Below are positions 7,030-7,035 of a stretch of 7,035 nt of DNA, one piece after another. A program made the translations under genes and the position numbers. This DNA is from Candidatus Omnitrophota bacterium. GTDB taxonomy: Bacteria; Omnitrophota; Gorgyraeia; Gygaellales; Profunditerraquicolaceae. The stretch covers positions 1-7,035 of the forward strand of contig JAQTVG010000008.1 of the NCBI GenBank assembly GCA_028706895.1, read 5' to 3'. Under the pieces are notes generated by a model. That model did not search any database. It had not been told where the DNA came from and saw only the letters and a list, made by a program, of their open reading frames with translations. Position 1 is the first letter of the stretch. Each line of letters starts with the position of its first letter.

Positions 7030-7035
7030 CTCCTT
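7030..7035 (-). promoter_or_regulatory. Shine-Dalgarno site of the MoxR gene
   Basis: The minus strand reads AAGGAG here, 7 nt before the ATG at 7022-7020. This is a strong, well-spaced site and settles the start. Anything further upstream, including the operon promoter, is outside the window. Confidence 0.85.

Overview
The window carries four genes, all on the minus strand and packed head to tail. Read in the direction of transcription (high to low coordinates) they are: a complete MoxR-family AAA+ ATPase (7022-6096), a membrane-anchored DUF58 protein (6086-4854), an 885-residue multi-pass membrane protein with a long helical-repeat region and a terminal Ig-like (BIG2-type) domain (4839-2182), and a 720-residue exported protein with five BIG2-type Ig-like domains, one transmembrane helix and a DUF4129-like cytoplasmic tail (2185-23). 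The junctions are 9 bp, 14 bp and a 4-bp ATGA overlap, so this is almost certainly one operon. Its promoter lies beyond the right edge. Its end, and perhaps more genes, lie beyond the left edge. No intergenic stretch exceeds 14 bp.

The first two genes are standard members of the widespread MoxR-DUF58 cassette. That cassette usually continues either with a TgpA-type protein (membrane domain, transglutaminase core, transmembrane helix, DUF4129) or with Bat-type von Willebrand A (VWA) and BatD proteins. Here the third and fourth genes look like a rearranged version. The third has a TgpA-like N-terminal membrane block. The fourth has the transmembrane helix plus DUF4129-like tail that normally closes TgpA. 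No transglutaminase core is visible in either. The space between is filled by helical repeats (third gene) and six Ig-like domains shared by the two proteins (one plus five). The simplest reading is a large envelope complex: a cytoplasmic MoxR/DUF58 chaperone-type pair acting on two membrane proteins with big extracytoplasmic, apparently non-catalytic, structural or adhesive parts.

The most distinctive structure is in the third protein. Residues about 338-777 contain a divergent helical repeat, with four fuller copies of about 65-80 residues and three shorter ones, that I do not recognise as a named family. The fourth protein also has a BamE/SmpA-like motif just after its signal peptide. The last 27 codons of the fourth gene sit on palindromic, G-rich DNA that may be a short repeat element run into the gene end.

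The organism cannot be fixed from four genes. Moderate-to-low GC, Lys/Glu-rich proteins, good Shine-Dalgarno sites before two genes and this cassette all fit a Gram-negative-type, probably uncultivated bacterium. A member of the Omnitrophota or another Planctomycetes-Verrucomicrobia-Chlamydiae (PVC)-side lineage is a guess from general style only.
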